From positions 1 through 64,000 of the forward strand of contig NZ_CALPDE010000006.1 of assembly GCF_943193185.1 (NCBI RefSeq): 64,000 nt of DNA. Direction: 5' to 3'. How positions within the stretch are numbered: the first letter of the stretch is position 1; each line of letters begins with the position of its first letter. Position numbers and translations under genes: made by a program. Origin of the DNA: Lactococcus ileimucosae. Lineage in GTDB: Bacteria > Bacillota > Bacilli > Lactobacillales > Streptococcaceae. This document shows positions 55,727 through 64,000 of this stretch, piece by piece. Below the pieces are notes generated by a model. That model was not told where the DNA came from, made no database searches, and saw only the letters and a program-made list of their open reading frames with translations.

Positions 55727-56701
55727 ATGGCCGTTACCATAAAAGACGTCGCAAAAAAAGCTGGGGTCAATGCTTCAACTGTTAGTCGCGTGCTCAAAGA
55801 CAGTCCGGAAATCAGTGAAAAGACCAAAGTGAAAGTAAGAAAAGCAATGCAAGAACTAGGCTACACGCGTAATGTAGCGGCTCAGATTTTAGCTTCAGGA
55901 AAATCAAATACTATTGGTGTTGTCTTTCCACCTGTTGAAGACAAGTCTAATCAGCCTTTCTATATGAAGGTTTTAACTTCCATAAATGAAACAGCACGCA
56001 AATACGATGTCTCTATTGCCGTTGTCACAGGATACAAAGAAAGCGAGCTCAAACAGCAGGTTGCCTTAATGTATTCTGAAAAGCGCGTAGATGGTTTTAT
56101 CGTACTTTACGCTGGACAAACGGACAGCGTGCGAGATTATCTCTTGGATAAGAAAATTCCTTTCGTACTCCTCGGTACGCCAACTGAGAAACAAAATGAA
56201 ATTACCCATGTGGATAATGATAATGTCTTAATGGGACACGAAGCAGCACGATACTTGATAGACTTAGGACATGATGAGATTTCTTTTGTAACAGATACTA
56301 AAGACGGTGAAGTTTTTAAAGAACGATATCAAGGCTATCAAGATGAGATGTTAAAGAGAAAAAGGCAGCCCAAATTGCTTGTTTTTGACGAAGACATGTC
56401 CCTACAAACAGAAACAGGCTTAGTGGTTATGGATGAGGTCGTAGCGCTCAAGGTTATCGCACGTTTAGCGGAGCAGGGGCTCAAAGTACCCGAAGATGTC
56501 AGTGTAATCACCTATAATAATTCCGCCTTTTCAACCATCGTTCATCCCTATCTGACAACTTTTGATATTAATATTGTTCGACTTGGTGCTGCGACTGTCG
56601 AGAAGTTCCTAGCTTTAACTCAGAATGAGAGAGGATTTCACGATAAAACTATTATTCCATTTGAGCTTATCTTGCGAGAAAGCACAGATCGAAAAAAATA
56701 A
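55727..56701 (+). CDS. malR: LacI-family regulator, probably MalR
   Basis: 324 residues. N-terminal helix-turn-helix and hinge (VTIKDVAKKAGVNASTVSRVL, then RNVAAQILASGKSNTIGVV), followed by a periplasmic-binding-like effector domain. Position as last gene of the mal operon, plus two TGCAAACG-type operators in the mal promoters, points to maltodextrin-responsive repression. GGAGATAAAAG precedes the ATG. Confidence 0.9.
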   Translation: MAVTIKDVAKKAGVNASTVSRVLKDSPEISEKTKVKVRKAMQELGYTRNVAAQILASGKSNTIGVVFPPVEDKSNQPFYMKVLTSINETARKYDVSIAVVTGYKESELKQQVALMYSEKRVDGFIVLYAGQTDSVRDYLLDKKIPFVLLGTPTEKQNEITHVDNDNVLMGHEAARYLIDLGHDEISFVTDTKDGEVFKERYQGYQDEMLKRKRQPKLLVFDEDMSLQTETGLVVMDEVVALKVIARLAEQGLKVPEDVSVITYNNSAFSTIVHPYLTTFDINIVRLGAATVEKFLALTQNERGFHDKTIIPFELILRESTDRKK

Positions 56702-56711
56702 GGTGAACGAT

Positions 56712-56760
56712 AAAATACTCAAAGCGAGTGCCAACAGCCGTTTCGTTTTGAGTATTTTTT
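56712..56760 (+). terminator. Terminator after malR
   Basis: AAATACTCAAA pairs with TTTTGAGTATTT; TTT follows. Confidence 0.75.
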
Positions 56761-57302
56761 CTGACTCCAAGGCTTCTATTACTTCCTTTATCTTTTTCTA
56801 CTTATCGGAGGAAATTAGTAGAGAAAACCAGAAGAGGAGTCTAACCCTTGTGCACACAAGTCGGACTTTTGTATTTTAGCGATTTTAAACGACAGACGAT
56901 TGATGATTGCTTAAGAGACGTGCGATGTTAAATTGCTGTCGTGTGCACGACCACTCCAACCGAGGCATAAAAAATAAGGCTGTTCTTGTCAAAATGGATA
57001 GGGAAGCCCCTCCTGACATATTTACTTTTTGATTTCACAGCGGTTTGAGCAGGTAGGAAATGGCGTTCATTTTTGCGATAAGCCCTAAGAGTGTTCGTCC
57101 CGCTCTTATTTATTCACCAGAAAAACAAGGAGAAAATAGCTCAATCTCTCTCTTTTTCAACTTGCTCAACAATAAAAGGCGCTAACCTGGATACTTTTAG
57201 CTTTAAATAAGAAAAAAAGGTCATAATAGTGTAAAATAAAGGGAAGGGACGGGACAACGTTGAGCAAATGATTCTCCCGTTAATATAAGAAAGATGGATA
57301 CG
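56761..57302 (+). other. Interval between malR and the two-component system
   Basis: No gene. Contains the perfect hairpin CTTGTGCACACAAG (56847-56860) and an inverted pair TTGCTCAAC / GTTGAGCAA (near 57163 and 57259). A -10-like TAAAAT (57232-57237) behind CATAATAGTG may drive the operon. The region between 56940 and 57160 holds nothing I recognise. Confidence 0.4.
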
Positions 57303-57971
57303 ATGATTAAAATATTATTAGTTGAAGATGACCTCTCTTTGTCAAAATCAGTTTATGATTTTTTAAAATCTTTTGCTGAGGTAAAGCAAGTATTTGACGG
57401 TGAAGAGGGACTTTATGAGGCAGAAATGGGCATCTATGATTTGATTCTTTTAGATTTGATGTTGCCTGAAAAGGATGGTTTTGAAGTCCTCAAAGAACTC
57501 CGAGATCAAAAAATTGATACACCGGTGTTGATTATGACAGCAAAAGAGTCATTGGATGATAAGATGCACGGTTTCGATATTGGGGCAGATGACTATCTGA
57601 CCAAGCCTTTCTATCTTGATGAGTTGAAGGCACGTATTCAGGCGCTTTTGAAACGTACAGGAAAACTTGAAGATGCTAACGGTCTTTCCTATGGCAATGT
57701 GCGTTTAAATCTGACGAACAAGTCGACTTTTGTTGATGATAGACCTGTGGAGTTGATAGGCAAGGAGTTTGATCTTGTCGTTTATCTGATGCAGAACCAA
57801 AACGTTATTTTACCCAAGGAGCAAATTTTTGACCGTATTTGGGGATTTGACAGTGATACGACAGTGACTGTAGTTGAAGTATATATGAGTAAAATCCGTA
57901 AAAAACTAAAAGATACTGACTTTGCCCAAAATCTAGCTACCTTACGCAATGTCGGCTATATTTTACGGTAA
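57303..57971 (+). CDS. ciaR: OmpR-family response regulator, CiaR-like
   Basis: DNA-binding regulator paired with the kinase that follows. 222 residues from ATG 57303 ([20 protein letters not shown]); ATG 57294 would add three residues. Phospho-acceptor Asp51 in [15 protein letters not shown]-terminal winged helix ([32 protein letters not shown]). The N terminus closely follows streptococcal CiaR as I recall it ([15 protein letters not shown]), and the kinase lacks a HAMP region, as in CiaH. Confidence 0.82.
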   Translation: MIKILLVEDDLSLSKSVYDFLKSFAEVKQVFDGEEGLYEAEMGIYDLILLDLMLPEKDGFEVLKELRDQKIDTPVLIMTAKESLDDKMHGFDIGADDYLTKPFYLDELKARIQALLKRTGKLEDANGLSYGNVRLNLTNKSTFVDDRPVELIGKEFDLVVYLMQNQNVILPKEQIFDRIWGFDSDTTVTVVEVYMSKIRKKLKDTDFAQNLATLRNVGYILR

Positions 57972-57976
57972 TCCTT

Positions 57977-59377
57977 ATGAAAAAGATAATAGAAAAAATA
58001 AAATTGATGCCAATTGTGAAAAATGATGGGAAAAATTTCCTTCATTTTTTTCTAGATTTCACCATTATTTTCTTTGCATTGACAGTCATTATCCTCCAAG
58101 TCTTGACCAGTGGAGTATATAAGTCAACAGATCAAAATTTACGTGATTTGGCTGCTAATCCAGATATTCTTAGAGCGCTAGCGCTTAATCAAGCGGGAAT
58201 AAGTCAGGGGACTTTTGAAATTAATCAAGGCAGCTACAGTCCTACAAACAGTATCGTGATGTATGATGCTGAGGGAAATATATTAGGACCTGCAGGGGCA
58301 GTAGATGTAAGCAAGACAACAGGGAAAAGTCAGCAGCAGATTATCACAGTTGACGTGGTTCGCTATCAACTTGAAAAAGTAGCAAAGTTAGATAAGGATG
58401 CTGTTGGACAGATCAAGTCTATCTCGATTAGAAATCCTTATGGGGCAGATTGGCACTATCGTTATATCACGCTGGCCTTACCACAATCAACTGTATCAGA
58501 AGAGAACAGCGTGGCTTATATCCAAGTCTTTAGTAACGTGGATCAGCTTCAAGATAGCTTGAGCCGGAGTAATTTTATCATCATTACCACGATGGTTATG
58601 TTCTGGTTTATCTCTGTTATTATTAGCTTGTACTTGGCAAACTGGACCTTACGTCCCGTGATGGTGGCCTATGAAAAGCAGAAAGCTTTTGTGGAAAATG
58701 CCAGCCATGAGTTGAGAACGCCTCTTGCAATTTTACAAAACCGACTGGAGCTCCTTTTCCAGAATCCCAATGCGACAATCATCGAGGAATCAGAGAACAT
58801 TTCGGAGAGCCTATCTGAAGTCCGAAACATGCGCTTGTTAACAAGTAACCTTCTTAACATGGCACGTCAAGATAATAACATCAAAATAAATCCAGAGGCC
58901 ACTGACAAAGAATTTTTTGAAGCAATTTTTAGTAACTATCAGCTCTTGGCAGAAGGTTCTGATAAATCTCTAAAAACCTCTTTAAAATTTGAAGGAAGTC
59001 TGAGTTTAGATCAAAGTCTTGTCAAGCAGCTTTTGACTATTCTCTTTGATAATGCCATGAAATATACGGGCGAGGATGGTGAAATTCAAGTAGATGTCCA
59101 AAAAAATGGTTCGACCCTTATACTGAGTGTGGCGGATAATGGTGAAGGAATCAGTGCTGGGGATAAGAAGAAGATATTTGATCGTTTTTACCGTGTAGAT
59201 AAGGCGAGAACACGTCAAAAAGGTGGATTAGGACTTGGTCTTTCTTTAGCACAGCAAATCGCTGAAGCACATAATGGACGAATAGCTGTTGAGGACAACC
59301 ATCCGAGGGGAACAAAGTTTGTTGTTCGTTTACGTACAAGCCCGTCTCTAAAATCAGCAAAAGTGAGCAAAAAGTAA
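57977..59377 (+). CDS. ciaH: Sensor histidine kinase, CiaH-like
   Basis: 466 residues. Membrane helices about 28-48 and 198-220 flank an extracellular sensor; then the H-box ENASHELRTPLAIL with His244, N-box LFDNAMKYT, G1 VADNGEG and G2 GGLGLGLSLAQQI. In streptococci CiaRH controls competence, beta-lactam tolerance and wall stress; that role here is inferred from similarity. It begins five bases after the regulator stop. Confidence 0.82.
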   Translation: MKKIIEKIKLMPIVKNDGKNFLHFFLDFTIIFFALTVIILQVLTSGVYKSTDQNLRDLAANPDILRALALNQAGISQGTFEINQGSYSPTNSIVMYDAEGNILGPAGAVDVSKTTGKSQQQIITVDVVRYQLEKVAKLDKDAVGQIKSISIRNPYGADWHYRYITLALPQSTVSEENSVAYIQVFSNVDQLQDSLSRSNFIIITTMVMFWFISVIISLYLANWTLRPVMVAYEKQKAFVENASHELRTPLAILQNRLELLFQNPNATIIEESENISESLSEVRNMRLLTSNLLNMARQDNNIKINPEATDKEFFEAIFSNYQLLAEGSDKSLKTSLKFEGSLSLDQSLVKQLLTILFDNAMKYTGEDGEIQVDVQKNGSTLILSVADNGEGISAGDKKKIFDRFYRVDKARTRQKGGLGLGLSLAQQIAEAHNGRIAVEDNHPRGTKFVVRLRTSPSLKSAKVSKK

Positions 59378-59440
59378 TAGAATAGAGTGAGAACTTATCC
59401 ACTATGGAAAAGTAGAAAAAGAAGTAAGAAAGAAACAATA

Positions 59441-61183
59441 ATGACTATCTTAGATAAAGTAAAAATACCAGCAGATATAAAAAACCTTAGCCGCTCAGAA
59501 CTGACAGAACTTGCTTCCGATATTCGGAAGTCTGTGTTGAATAAGGTGAGTAAGATTGGTGGACATACAGGTCCTAATCTTGGTGTTGTTGAACTGACCA
59601 TTGCCTTGCATAAGGTCTTTCATTCGCCTGTGGATAAATTTGTGTGGGATGTTAGTCATCAAACTTATCCCCACAAAATTCTGACAGGACGTAAACATGG
59701 CTTTGAGGATGGACATTTCCATGAAATTACAGGTTATACCAGTCAAGAGGAATCTGAGCATGACTTCTTTACTGTGGGGCATACTTCAACTTCTGTCGCT
59801 AATGCTCTAGGCCTTGCCAAAGCACGTGACTTGACCGATGGACAAGGCAACATTATTGCTGTTTTGGGGGACGGCTCACTTTCTGGCGGTTTGGCCTTAG
59901 AAGCAATCAGTAACGCAGGGACCTATGAGCACAACTTTATTCTTATCCTCAATGACAACCAAATGTCAATTGCAGAAAATCATGGAGGGATTTACAAGGG
60001 ACTGGCTGAATTACGTGAGACAAATGGACAGTCTCCAAATAATATGTTCAAAGCTTTTGGCCTAGATTATAAATATTTGGCGGAAGGGAATAATCTTGAT
60101 GCTTTGATTGCCCTTTTTGAAGAAGTGAAGGACATTACACACCCCATTGTTTTACATATTAACACCGAAAAAGGGCATGGTTATCAGCCAGCCATAGATA
60201 TGAAGGAAGCCTTTCACTGGCGTTCACCTTTCAACCTAGAAGACGGCACATTGAAAAACAGTCGTGAGACGAAAAACTATACAAGAATCATTCTCGACTA
60301 TATGGAAGAAAAAGTCTCTGAAGGCATGCCGCTTGTCGCTGTAAATGGAGGCATACCAATGATTAATAATCTTAAGGAATTTGCTGAAAAGCATCCAGAA
60401 AATTATGTTGATGCGGGCATAGCTGAGCAGTATGTCACAACATTTGGAGGTGCAGTTGCAGCTGGCGGTGCCCGTGCAATGATATTCCACAGTTCAACAT
60501 TTATGCAGCGTGCTTACGATCAATTTTTACATGATTTGGCTATCAATAAAGAGCCGGCTGTAGTTATTGTAAAGTCTGCTTCCATTTCGGGTTCTGATAA
60601 AACGCATCAGGGCAGCTTTGCGATAGGGATGCTTTCAAATATTCCAGATTTGGTCTATTTGGCGCCTACAAGTGAAGAGGAGCTGATTGCGATGTTGGAT
60701 TGGTCGCTCACTCAAAAAGAAAGTCCAGTAATCTTGCAAATTCCAGAGCATGGGGTAGAGAACCGTCCTTCAAGTCTGATTGACTTTAGCAAAGCACAGT
60801 ATGACATTGTTCGAAAGGGGACAGAAGTAGCAATTTTAGCACTCGGTGGACTCTTTAGTCATGGGCAGAAAGTGAGGGATGCCCTTGAAAAGTTAGACAT
60901 AAAAGCAACATTAATCAATCCTTTGTTTGTCGCTGATTTGGACAAGGAAACTTTGGAAAAATTAACGGCCGATCACAGGGTGTTTGTGACTATAGAAGAC
61001 GGCGTAGTTGATGGTGGATTTGGTCAAAAAGTTGCGGGCTATCTTGGAAAATTTGGTGTTAAAACACTGAACTATGGTGCGGCCAAAGAGTTTAATGACT
61101 CTGTTGCCATGAAAGAACTTTATGACCGCTATCATCTTACACCAGAGCTTATGGTTGCAGATATTTTAGAAGCTTTAAAATAA
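59441..61183 (+). CDS. dxs: 1-deoxy-D-xylulose-5-phosphate synthase-like TPP enzyme
   Basis: Condenses pyruvate and glyceraldehyde-3-phosphate. ATG 59441 ([20 protein letters not shown]) with AAGAAAG upstream is preferred over the longer frame. 580 residues, shorter than usual (about 620-640). TPP/Mg motif [13 protein letters not shown] followed by [27 protein letters not shown] in the pyrimidine domain; C-terminal transketolase domain. Lactococci make isoprenoids by the mevalonate route, so this enzyme may feed thiamine or pyridoxal synthesis or another reaction. Confidence 0.88.
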   Translation: MTILDKVKIPADIKNLSRSELTELASDIRKSVLNKVSKIGGHTGPNLGVVELTIALHKVFHSPVDKFVWDVSHQTYPHKILTGRKHGFEDGHFHEITGYTSQEESEHDFFTVGHTSTSVANALGLAKARDLTDGQGNIIAVLGDGSLSGGLALEAISNAGTYEHNFILILNDNQMSIAENHGGIYKGLAELRETNGQSPNNMFKAFGLDYKYLAEGNNLDALIALFEEVKDITHPIVLHINTEKGHGYQPAIDMKEAFHWRSPFNLEDGTLKNSRETKNYTRIILDYMEEKVSEGMPLVAVNGGIPMINNLKEFAEKHPENYVDAGIAEQYVTTFGGAVAAGGARAMIFHSSTFMQRAYDQFLHDLAINKEPAVVIVKSASISGSDKTHQGSFAIGMLSNIPDLVYLAPTSEEELIAMLDWSLTQKESPVILQIPEHGVENRPSSLIDFSKAQYDIVRKGTEVAILALGGLFSHGQKVRDALEKLDIKATLINPLFVADLDKETLEKLTADHRVFVTIEDGVVDGGFGQKVAGYLGKFGVKTLNYGAAKEFNDSVAMKELYDRYHLTPELMVADILEALK

Positions 61184-61191
61184 AGGGGAAA

Positions 61192-61458
61192 ATGAAAAAA
61201 ATATTAGTTAAGACTGTCCATGGTTACCAGAGATTCGTTTCTCCTCTTCTGCCACCAGCTTGTCGCTATTATCCGACGTGTTCGAACTATATGATTCAAG
61301 CGATCGAAAAACATGGGGCAGCAAAAGGGATTACGATGGGTTCAGCACGTCTTTTACGTTGCCATCCTTTTTGCAAGCCGGGCTATGATTTGGTCCCTGA
61401 CAAGTTTTCTTTAAGACGAAATTATGAGATTCCGGAAGAAGAAACAAAGGAATCTTAG
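61192..61458 (+). CDS. yidD: Membrane protein insertion efficiency factor YidD
   Basis: 88 residues, DUF37/YidD: N-terminal amphipathic helix ([21 protein letters not shown]), [32 protein letters not shown]. Assists YidC-dependent membrane insertion. AAAGGGGAAA precedes the ATG, nine bases after dxs, so cotranscribed with it. Confidence 0.95.
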   Translation: MKKILVKTVHGYQRFVSPLLPPACRYYPTCSNYMIQAIEKHGAAKGITMGSARLLRCHPFCKPGYDLVPDKFSLRRNYEIPEEETKES

Positions 61459-61657
61459 AGCATTTGATATCATCAGAGATGAAAGGGAAAACAGTAACCT
61501 TCAGGCTATAGGGCTTGAGGGTTTTACTTTGTCTCTTAATTTTAAAATAATCGAGAAATTACTTGTTAACTTTTGTAAAGTATGTTTTAATGGGGTATGT
61601 AAAAAGTATTTGACATTATTAGCGCTGTAGAGTGACTAGAGCTAAAAGGAAAAACTC
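61459..61657 (+). promoter_or_regulatory. Upstream region of the iron-siderophore ABC genes
   Basis: No gene. ATTACTTGTTAA near 61557 resembles a metal-repressor operator only loosely. TTGACA at about 61609 lacks a well-spaced -10; TGTTTTAAT near 61585 could be an extended -10. Promoter unresolved. Confidence 0.3.
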
Positions 61658-62440
61658 ATGTATTTTGGGGTAAAAAATTTAAATGTATATTATGGGAAAA
61701 AGCAGGTTTTAAAGGACATATCCTTGGAAATCGAGCAAGGGAAGACCACTGCGATTATCGGAGTAAATGGTTCAGGGAAATCAACCTTGCTGAAAGCCTT
61801 AGGCCGTCTAATAAAGTATAAGGGAGAAGTTATCTATAGGGATGAACGTCTCACAAATTGGAATAATTTAGACATTGCTAAGATATTAACTTTGCTCCCA
61901 CAGGCGCTGCAGGTGCCGAGTGACATCACGGTTTATGAATTAGTAAGTCTTGGACGATTTCCCCACCAAAAGCTCACACAGCAGAGCTTATCTGAAACAG
62001 ATAGGAAATTTATCAAGCAGGTCATGCAGGAAACAGAAGTTTGGGATTTACGGGATCAACACGTTGAACGGCTTTCTGGTGGACAGCGTCAAAGGGTCTT
62101 TATTACGATGATTTTGGTCCAGGACAGCGAAATCATTCTTCTAGATGAACCCACAACATATCTTGATCTCTTGCACCAACTGGATATACTGAAATTATTA
62201 AAGCGCTTTGCTGTAAAGAGGAAAAAGACAGTTGTTTATGTGATTCATGACTTGAACCATGCTGCACGTTTTGCAGATAATATGGTTATTGTCAAAGAGG
62301 GGGAGATTTTTGCTTCGGGTCCTGTAGAAGAGTTATTCACAGAAGAAGTTATTCACGAGAGCTTTGGTTTGCAGGTTCGGCTAGGGCGAGATCTTTTTTG
62401 CCAATCTTTGATGATCACAGGGGTTAAAAATGAAGATTAG
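61658..62440 (+). CDS. Iron-siderophore ABC transporter ATPase (FecE/FepC/FhuC type)
   Basis: 260 residues. Walker A GVNGSGKST at 35-43, Q-loop LPQAL, signature LSGGQRQR from about 139, Walker B IILLDEPT, H-loop VIHDLNH. The segment ITVYELVSLGRFPH is typical of siderophore or haem ATPases. AAAGGAAAAA precedes the ATG. It overlaps the first permease gene by 11 bases. Confidence 0.93.
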   Translation: MYFGVKNLNVYYGKKQVLKDISLEIEQGKTTAIIGVNGSGKSTLLKALGRLIKYKGEVIYRDERLTNWNNLDIAKILTLLPQALQVPSDITVYELVSLGRFPHQKLTQQSLSETDRKFIKQVMQETEVWDLRDQHVERLSGGQRQRVFITMILVQDSEIILLDEPTTYLDLLHQLDILKLLKRFAVKRKKTVVYVIHDLNHAARFADNMVIVKEGEIFASGPVEELFTEEVIHESFGLQVRLGRDLFCQSLMITGVKNED

Positions 62441-63380
62441 AAAGTTCCCTCACCAGATTGTTTTTATCCTTATTTTGCTGATCGTTCTATCTGTGCTTTA
62501 CCTTATGCTGGGCGAGCAAAACTATAGTTTGAGTCAATTTTGGCGGGAAAGCATTGTTTTACAATTGCGTGTGCCTCGTTTACTTGCCTTAGTCTTTGTG
62601 GGAATCCTTTTATCAAGTAGTGGTCTCTTAGTTCAAACTATGACGGGTAATCCCATTGCTGAGATATCCACATTGGGTATATCAGGAGGTGCGAGTTTTG
62701 CGCTTGCCTTGCTTTTGGTATTTAAACTTTCAACTGGTGGCTGGCTGGGTACAGTGGTAGCCAGTTTAGGTGCGCTTATAGCACTGATAATAGTTGCTTT
62801 CTTAACTGTAAAAAGTAAATTTCAACCGATGAAAGTTGTGCTTGTAGGGACTTCTGTAGGGCTGTTTGCTACAAGTCTTGCGAGTATATTGACTTTTTAT
62901 AGTAAAAATACGCAGTCGTATTTTCTGTGGATTGTTGGTTCATTCTCAGGTGTTACGCTTTTAAAATTGGAAATTTTGATGGCTGTGGCGGCTATCTTTG
63001 TTTGCCTGATGTTGCTTTTTGCGAATCAAATAAAATTGCTGTCCCTTGGTGAAGAGATGGCAACGAGCTTAGGTGTATCAGTAAATAGATTGAGATTGTT
63101 GATCATGATTATGGTTGCTTTAGCGAGTGGTGTTACCGTTTCAAGTGTAGGGGTGATTAGTTTTGTCGGACTGATGGCACCGCATTTAGCAGGACGACTT
63201 GTGGGAAGCCATTTTTTGAAGAAACTCCTTATGACTAATTTATTAGGGATTTTACTTTTGCTTATTTCCGACACCTTGGCGCGGAATTTATTTAAACCCT
63301 ATGAGTTTCCAGCTGGGAGTTTGACATTAGTCGTTGGAGCAGTCTTCTTTATCTACACAATGAGTCAGGAGGAAAAATGA
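62430..63380 (+). CDS. FecCD-family permease, first subunit
   Basis: 316 residues, about nine or ten helices; family marks RVPRLLALVFVGILLSSSGL, TGNPIAEISTLGISGGASF, LSLGEEMATSLGV and GVISFVGLMAPHLAGRLVG. Forms the iron-chelate channel with the second permease. Overlaps both neighbours (ATPase by 11 bases, second permease by four). Confidence 0.94.
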   Translation: MKIRKFPHQIVFILILLIVLSVLYLMLGEQNYSLSQFWRESIVLQLRVPRLLALVFVGILLSSSGLLVQTMTGNPIAEISTLGISGGASFALALLLVFKLSTGGWLGTVVASLGALIALIIVAFLTVKSKFQPMKVVLVGTSVGLFATSLASILTFYSKNTQSYFLWIVGSFSGVTLLKLEILMAVAAIFVCLMLLFANQIKLLSLGEEMATSLGVSVNRLRLLIMIMVALASGVTVSSVGVISFVGLMAPHLAGRLVGSHFLKKLLMTNLLGILLLLISDTLARNLFKPYEFPAGSLTLVVGAVFFIYTMSQEEK

Positions 63381-64000
63381 AAAAGAAATTTTTACTTTTG
63401 ATCCTTACTCTACTTGCATTGATTATTATAGATTTGACATATTTTTCCACAGATTGGACCTTGCTTTCTATACTTGTTCCACAGTTTAGGTTGTCACGTG
63501 TTCTGGCTGTCCTTATTGCTGCGGTGGCCTTGGCGATGGCGGGTCTTATCATTCAAACGACGGTGGATAATCCTCTGGCTGATGCTGGAACTTTGGGGAT
63601 TACGAGTGGTGCGAGTGCTGGGGCTGTTTCTTTTCTCCTCCTCAGTCAGTGGTTGAAACTGTCCGGAGTTTGGGTTTTTATGTATCCCATCTTTGCTTCA
63701 CTGGGTGCCCTGCTTGCATTTGTCCTACTTTACCAGCTTGCTTTGAAGAGAAATGCGAGTAATGTTCGCGTTCTTCTCATAGGACTTGGAATTACAGCTC
63801 TTTTTCAAGCCTTAATTACCTTGATGCAATTGACCATTAACCGTTTTGATTTTCAGCAAGTTGCAGTCTGGCTGTCGGGGGATGTGTGGCAAACCAATCA
63901 GGCTTTTCTTGCTTTGACATGTTTTTTATTAGTTATCGGCCTCATTATCCTGTATTTTTACAGAAAAAAATTGGAGGTACTAAGCCTTGGAGAAGAGATG
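63377..64000 (+). CDS. FecCD-family permease, second subunit, truncated by window end
   Basis: Open from ATG 63377 to the last base, 208 codons. AGGAGG precedes the ATG, which overlaps the previous stop (ATGA). Homologous to its neighbour: RLSRVLAVLIAAVALAMAGLI, VDNPLADAGTLGITSGASAG and LSLGEEM just at the edge. A substrate-binding lipoprotein, expected in such operons, would lie beyond the window. Confidence 0.92.
   Translation, partial: MKKKFLLLILTLLALIIIDLTYFSTDWTLLSILVPQFRLSRVLAVLIAAVALAMAGLIIQTTVDNPLADAGTLGITSGASAGAVSFLLLSQWLKLSGVWVFMYPIFASLGALLAFVLLYQLALKRNASNVRVLLIGLGITALFQALITLMQLTINRFDFQQVAVWLSGDVWQTNQAFLALTCFLLVIGLIILYFYRKKLEVLSLGEEM

Noticed and set aside
61550-61600. Zinc-repressor (AdcR/ZitR) operator before the ABC genes
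   Set aside because: ATTACTTGTTAA matches only about nine of twelve positions of the known motif, and the transporter type points to iron rather than zinc.

Overview
The window is chromosomal DNA from a low-GC Gram-positive coccus of the Streptococcaceae, most likely Lactococcus and probably the L. garvieae/petauri/formosensis group. This rests on protein families and gene orders typical of lactococci and streptococci (gmk-rpoZ-priA-fmt-rsmB-stp-pknB; glmU-nudF-small membrane protein-mtnN; ftsA-ftsZ-ylmE-sepF-yggT-ylmH-divIVA-T-box-ileS), on extended -10 promoters (TGnTATAAT) and on U-rich hairpin terminators. Species assignment is an inference; no rRNA gene is present.

Layout. 1-2.6 kb is accessory: the 3' part of a DUF6273-like protein gene, a GNAT acetyltransferase broken by a one-base slip in a poly-A run, and a DJ-1/PfpI-family protein. 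2.9-12.6 kb is the guanylate kinase/omega/PriA/Fmt/RsmB/PP2C/PASTA-kinase block, interrupted by a deoxynucleoside kinase gene. 12.7-19 kb holds rpsO and proC (minus strand), then glmU, a Nudix hydrolase, mtnN, pepC and asnA. 20.2-21 kb is a gene graveyard with a large hairpin over a promoter. 21-31.7 kb carries rlmB, degV and the late division cluster ending in an isoleucine T-box and ileS. 31.7-36.2 kb has two tiny lactococcal genes, tuf, a possible structured RNA, DUF1831 with a cysteine desulfurase that lacks a standard start codon, and a YitT-like membrane protein. 36.4-39.9 kb is the mannose PTS operon (manLMN plus manO) with a cre site and a separate perfect palindrome. 40.1-44.5 kb contains ferredoxin, a LysM protein, cmk, a VanZ-RDD fusion and an LCP protein. 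44.7-45.2 kb is an internally deleted paralogue of the first gene. 45.2-56.7 kb is a divergent maltose/maltodextrin locus: malEFG on the minus strand, and neopullulanase, a DUF1294 protein, an alpha-glucosidase, maltose phosphorylase, beta-phosphoglucomutase and a LacI-type regulator on the plus strand. 57.3-64 kb has a CiaRH-like two-component system, a DXS-like synthase, yidD and the start of a FecCD-type iron-siderophore ABC transporter cut off by the window end.

How it fits together. Sugar entry is prominent: the mannose PTS phosphorylates glucose/mannose on entry, while MalEFG imports maltodextrins that are cut by the two GH13 enzymes and maltose phosphorylase, and PgmB feeds beta-glucose-1-phosphate to glycolysis. 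Both mal promoters carry a TGCAAACG-type operator, consistent with control by the LacI-type regulator and/or CcpA. No MalK/MsmK ATPase is encoded here, so one must come from elsewhere.

Most of the window is ordinary core genome and I do not see a clear new multi-gene system. The strongest oddities are the missing start codon of the cysteine desulfurase, a ten-G tract inside malF, two promoters placed so that rlmB and the LCP gene would be made as nearly leaderless mRNAs, the repeat-bearing insertion in ManN, the decayed locus at 20.2-21 kb and the structured interval behind tuf.
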